A stretch of DNA of 43,390 bases from the NCBI GenBank assembly GCA_947381945.1, contig CANCXM010000025.1, positions 1 to 43,390 of the forward strand, read 5' to 3'. How positions within the stretch are numbered: position 1 is the stretch's first letter; each line of letters starts with the position of its first letter. A model generated the notes under the pieces. The model ran no database searches, had not been told where the DNA came from, and saw nothing but the letters and a program-made list of their open reading frames with translations. The position numbers and the translations under genes were made by a program. Source of the stretch: an uncultured Muribaculaceae bacterium. GTDB taxonomy: Bacteria; Bacteroidota; Bacteroidia; Bacteroidales; Muribaculaceae. Of this stretch, positions 42,160 to 43,390 are shown in pieces.

Positions 42160-42262
42160 AGGGCGGATAGGGTTAATAAGGCTAATAGGGCCAATAGGGC
42201 TAATACGTATAAGTGCCTATTAGGCCTATTAGACTTATTAGGCTTATTAGGCTTATTAGACT
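42160..42262. repeat. Phased 9-bp repeats forming a palindrome downstream of purC
   Basis: Units such as TAATAAGGC, TAATAGGGC and CAATAGGGC (about 42164-42203) are followed, after a central TACGTA (42203-42208), by the opposite-sense units ATTAGGCCT, ATTAGACTT and ATTAGGCTT up to about 42262. The two halves are complementary, so a long hairpin is possible. Unit length, sequence and position just after a stop codon are the same as at 34784-34980 behind ribH. Confidence 0.85.
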
Positions 42263-42278
42263 TAAAGCCTAATAAACT

Positions 42279-43232
42279 TTACTTGCCTAACTGATTAAGG
42301 CAATCAAGCACATTCTTTGCAATTCTGTCGGCAAGATGCTCTTCGGGAGCTTTGACGAATTTCTCGCCTGTGATGTGCTCGTAAAGTTCAATATAGCGCT
42401 CGGAAACTTCCTCGCAGAACTCATCGGTCATCTCGGGCACTGTCTGGCCTTCCTTGCCCATGAAATCGTGGGCCATGAGCCATTCGCGCACAAATTCCTT
42501 CGAGAGCTGACGCTGGGGTTCACCCTTGGCGAGACGCTCCTCATAGCCGTCGGCATAGAAGTAGCGCGACGAGTCGGGAGTGTGGATTTCGTCGATGAGG
42601 ATGACCTTGCCTTCGCGGAGGCCGAATTCATATTTGGTGTCGACGAGGATAAGGCCCTTCTCGGCTGCCATCTCTGTGCCCTTCTTGAAGAGCGCGCGGG
42701 TATATGCAGCCATTGTGTCGAACTGCTCTTCAGTGACGATACCCTGGGCGATAGCTTCCTCGCGGGAAATATTTTCATCATGACCGGCATCAGCCTTGGT
42801 GGTGGGAGTGATGATGGGCTCGGGGAATGCCTGGTTCTCTACCATGCCTTCGGGGAGCTTCACGCCACAGATTTCACGCATTCCGTTCTTATAGTCGCGC
42901 CAGGCGCTGCCGGCGAGATAGCCACGGATAATCATTTCAAGACGGAGACCTTCGCAGCGGTAGCCCACGGTGACCATGGGATCGGGAACAGCGAGCTTCC
43001 AGTTGGGGACGATGTCGGCGGTGGCATCGAGGAACGATGCGGCAATCTGATTGAGAGCCTGTCCCTTGTAAGGAATACCCTTGGGAAGAATAACGTCGAA
43101 AGCCGAGATACGGTCAGTGGCAACCATCACGAGGATGTCGTCATTGATGGTATATACGTCGCGCACTTTGCCGTGATAGACTGCTGTCTGTCCGGGGAAA
43201 TGAAAATCGGTGTTAACCAAAGTTGTAGCCAT
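42279..43232 (-). CDS. purC: Phosphoribosylaminoimidazole-succinocarboxamide synthase PurC
   Basis: Joins aspartate to CAIR in purine synthesis using ATP. The ATG at 43232 (317 residues, [15 protein letters not shown]) was chosen because the upstream ATG at 43274 lies on the promoter's -7 box. SAICAR-synthetase features: [28 protein letters not shown] near residues 17-45, [61 protein letters not shown]. Size and the C-terminal extension ([16 protein letters not shown]) fit the longer, eukaryote-like form common in Bacteroidota. Downstream lie the 9-bp repeats and menG. Confidence 0.97.
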   Translation of the reverse strand: MATTLVNTDFHFPGQTAVYHGKVRDVYTINDDILVMVATDRISAFDVILPKGIPYKGQALNQIAASFLDATADIVPNWKLAVPDPMVTVGYRCEGLRLEMIIRGYLAGSAWRDYKNGMREICGVKLPEGMVENQAFPEPIITPTTKADAGHDENISREEAIAQGIVTEEQFDTMAAYTRALFKKGTEMAAEKGLILVDTKYEFGLREGKVILIDEIHTPDSSRYFYADGYEERLAKGEPQRQLSKEFVREWLMAHDFMGKEGQTVPEMTDEFCEEVSERYIELYEHITGEKFVKAPEEHLADRIAKNVLDCLNQLGK

Positions 43233-43271
43233 TGTGTTGTCGTTTGCTATTGATGAGGTTATATACTGAGG

Positions 43272-43303
43272 CAAAATTACAAAAAATCCTCCTAAGCATC
43301 AAA
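43272..43303 (-). promoter_or_regulatory. Promoter of purC
   Basis: On the minus strand TTTG (43303-43300) and TAATTTTG (43279-43272) are spaced by 20 bases, an exact Bacteroidota consensus. The start would be near 43265, giving a leader of about 33 bases before the ATG at 43232. This excludes the longer frame beginning at 43274. No purine riboswitch fits in such a short leader. Confidence 0.75.
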
Positions 43304-43335
43304 ACGGCAATGGCCGAATTTGCAAATATAGACAC

Positions 43336-43379
43336 AAAAAAGACCGGAGCCGAGATGCTTTCGCATTTCAGCTCCGGTC
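43336..43379 (-). terminator. Terminator of a leftward gene beyond the window
   Basis: GACCGGAGC (43342-43350) pairs perfectly with GCTCCGGTC (43371-43379), with an inner GATGC/GCATT stem. On the minus strand it is followed by TTTTTTGTG (A run 43336-43341), the classic intrinsic terminator shape. It must belong to a gene lying to the right of 43390 and isolates purC from it. Confidence 0.85.
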
Positions 43380-43390
43380 GGTAGAGGGGG

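Noticed and set aside
43232..43274. Longer purC start at 43274
   Set aside because: That ATG overlaps the -7 box at 43272-43279 and adds 14 non-conserved residues.
43323..43330. Minus-strand TATATTTG as a second purC promoter
   Set aside because: The -33 position would fall inside the terminator stem (43342-43379) with no TTTG. The box at 43272-43279 has both elements.

Overview
The window is a bacterial chromosome segment from the order Bacteroidales, most likely family Muribaculaceae or a close relative. No rRNA is present, so this is inferred from gene families. The evidence is a SusC/SusD pair with lipoprotein glycanases, promoters of the TTTG / TAnnTTTG type peculiar to Bacteroidota, a DUF3467 protein, a WbqC-like protein, a DUF2851 protein, and moderately high GC with C-ending codons. 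No tRNA, rRNA, CRISPR array, integrase or transposase was seen.

Layout. (1) 1-4207: a non-coding stretch with an inverted repeat and a folded leader, then recJ and recQ, all reading rightward. (2) 4208-5544: a 1.3 kb gene-free region containing a 147-bp direct repeat, an array of short hairpins and an AT-rich leader with a near-consensus promoter. (3) 5545-24433: a xylan utilisation locus. Its first operon (susC, susD, a surface glycan-binding lipoprotein and a GH10 xylanase split by two carbohydrate-binding modules) ends at a strong hairpin. It is followed by a GH35/DUF5597 glycosidase, a sialate-O-acetylesterase-like (CE20-like) esterase, an oligosaccharide/cation symporter, a second GH10 xylanase, a GH43 enzyme without signal peptide, a small His-rich secreted protein on the other strand, and a GH67 alpha-glucuronidase. 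(4) 24599-27359: an AT-rich segment with four genes, bounded by two copies of the 3' end of metF. It looks like a small insertion into metF. (5) 27314-31391: leftward operon dapB-lepB-wbqC-like-metF. (6) 31440-36314: rightward operon with a SIS sugar-phosphate isomerase, a PfkB-like protein that lacks the catalytic loop, a TPR protein, ribH and a DUF2851 protein. (7) 36515-43232: leftward genes purC, menG/ubiE, DUF3467, cysS, a YbdG-like mechanosensitive channel and recA.

How the xylan genes work together (inference from families): the surface xylanase and binding protein cut and hold xylan, SusCD imports oligosaccharides, periplasmic lipoproteins (GH10, GH67, GH35) and the esterase remove backbone and side-chain linkages, the symporter crosses the inner membrane, and the GH43 enzyme finishes in the cytoplasm. 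No regulator of the locus lies in the window.

Most unusual items: the metF 3'-end duplication around an integrase-less cargo island (glycine-rich lipoprotein, two 2-TM miniproteins, a membrane-tethered HTH-like protein); several unrelated families of intergenic inverted repeats, two with nearly identical 37-40 bp arms; two arrays of phased 9-bp repeats directly downstream of ribH and purC; and a multi-stem RNA candidate starting exactly at a predicted transcription start before recJ.
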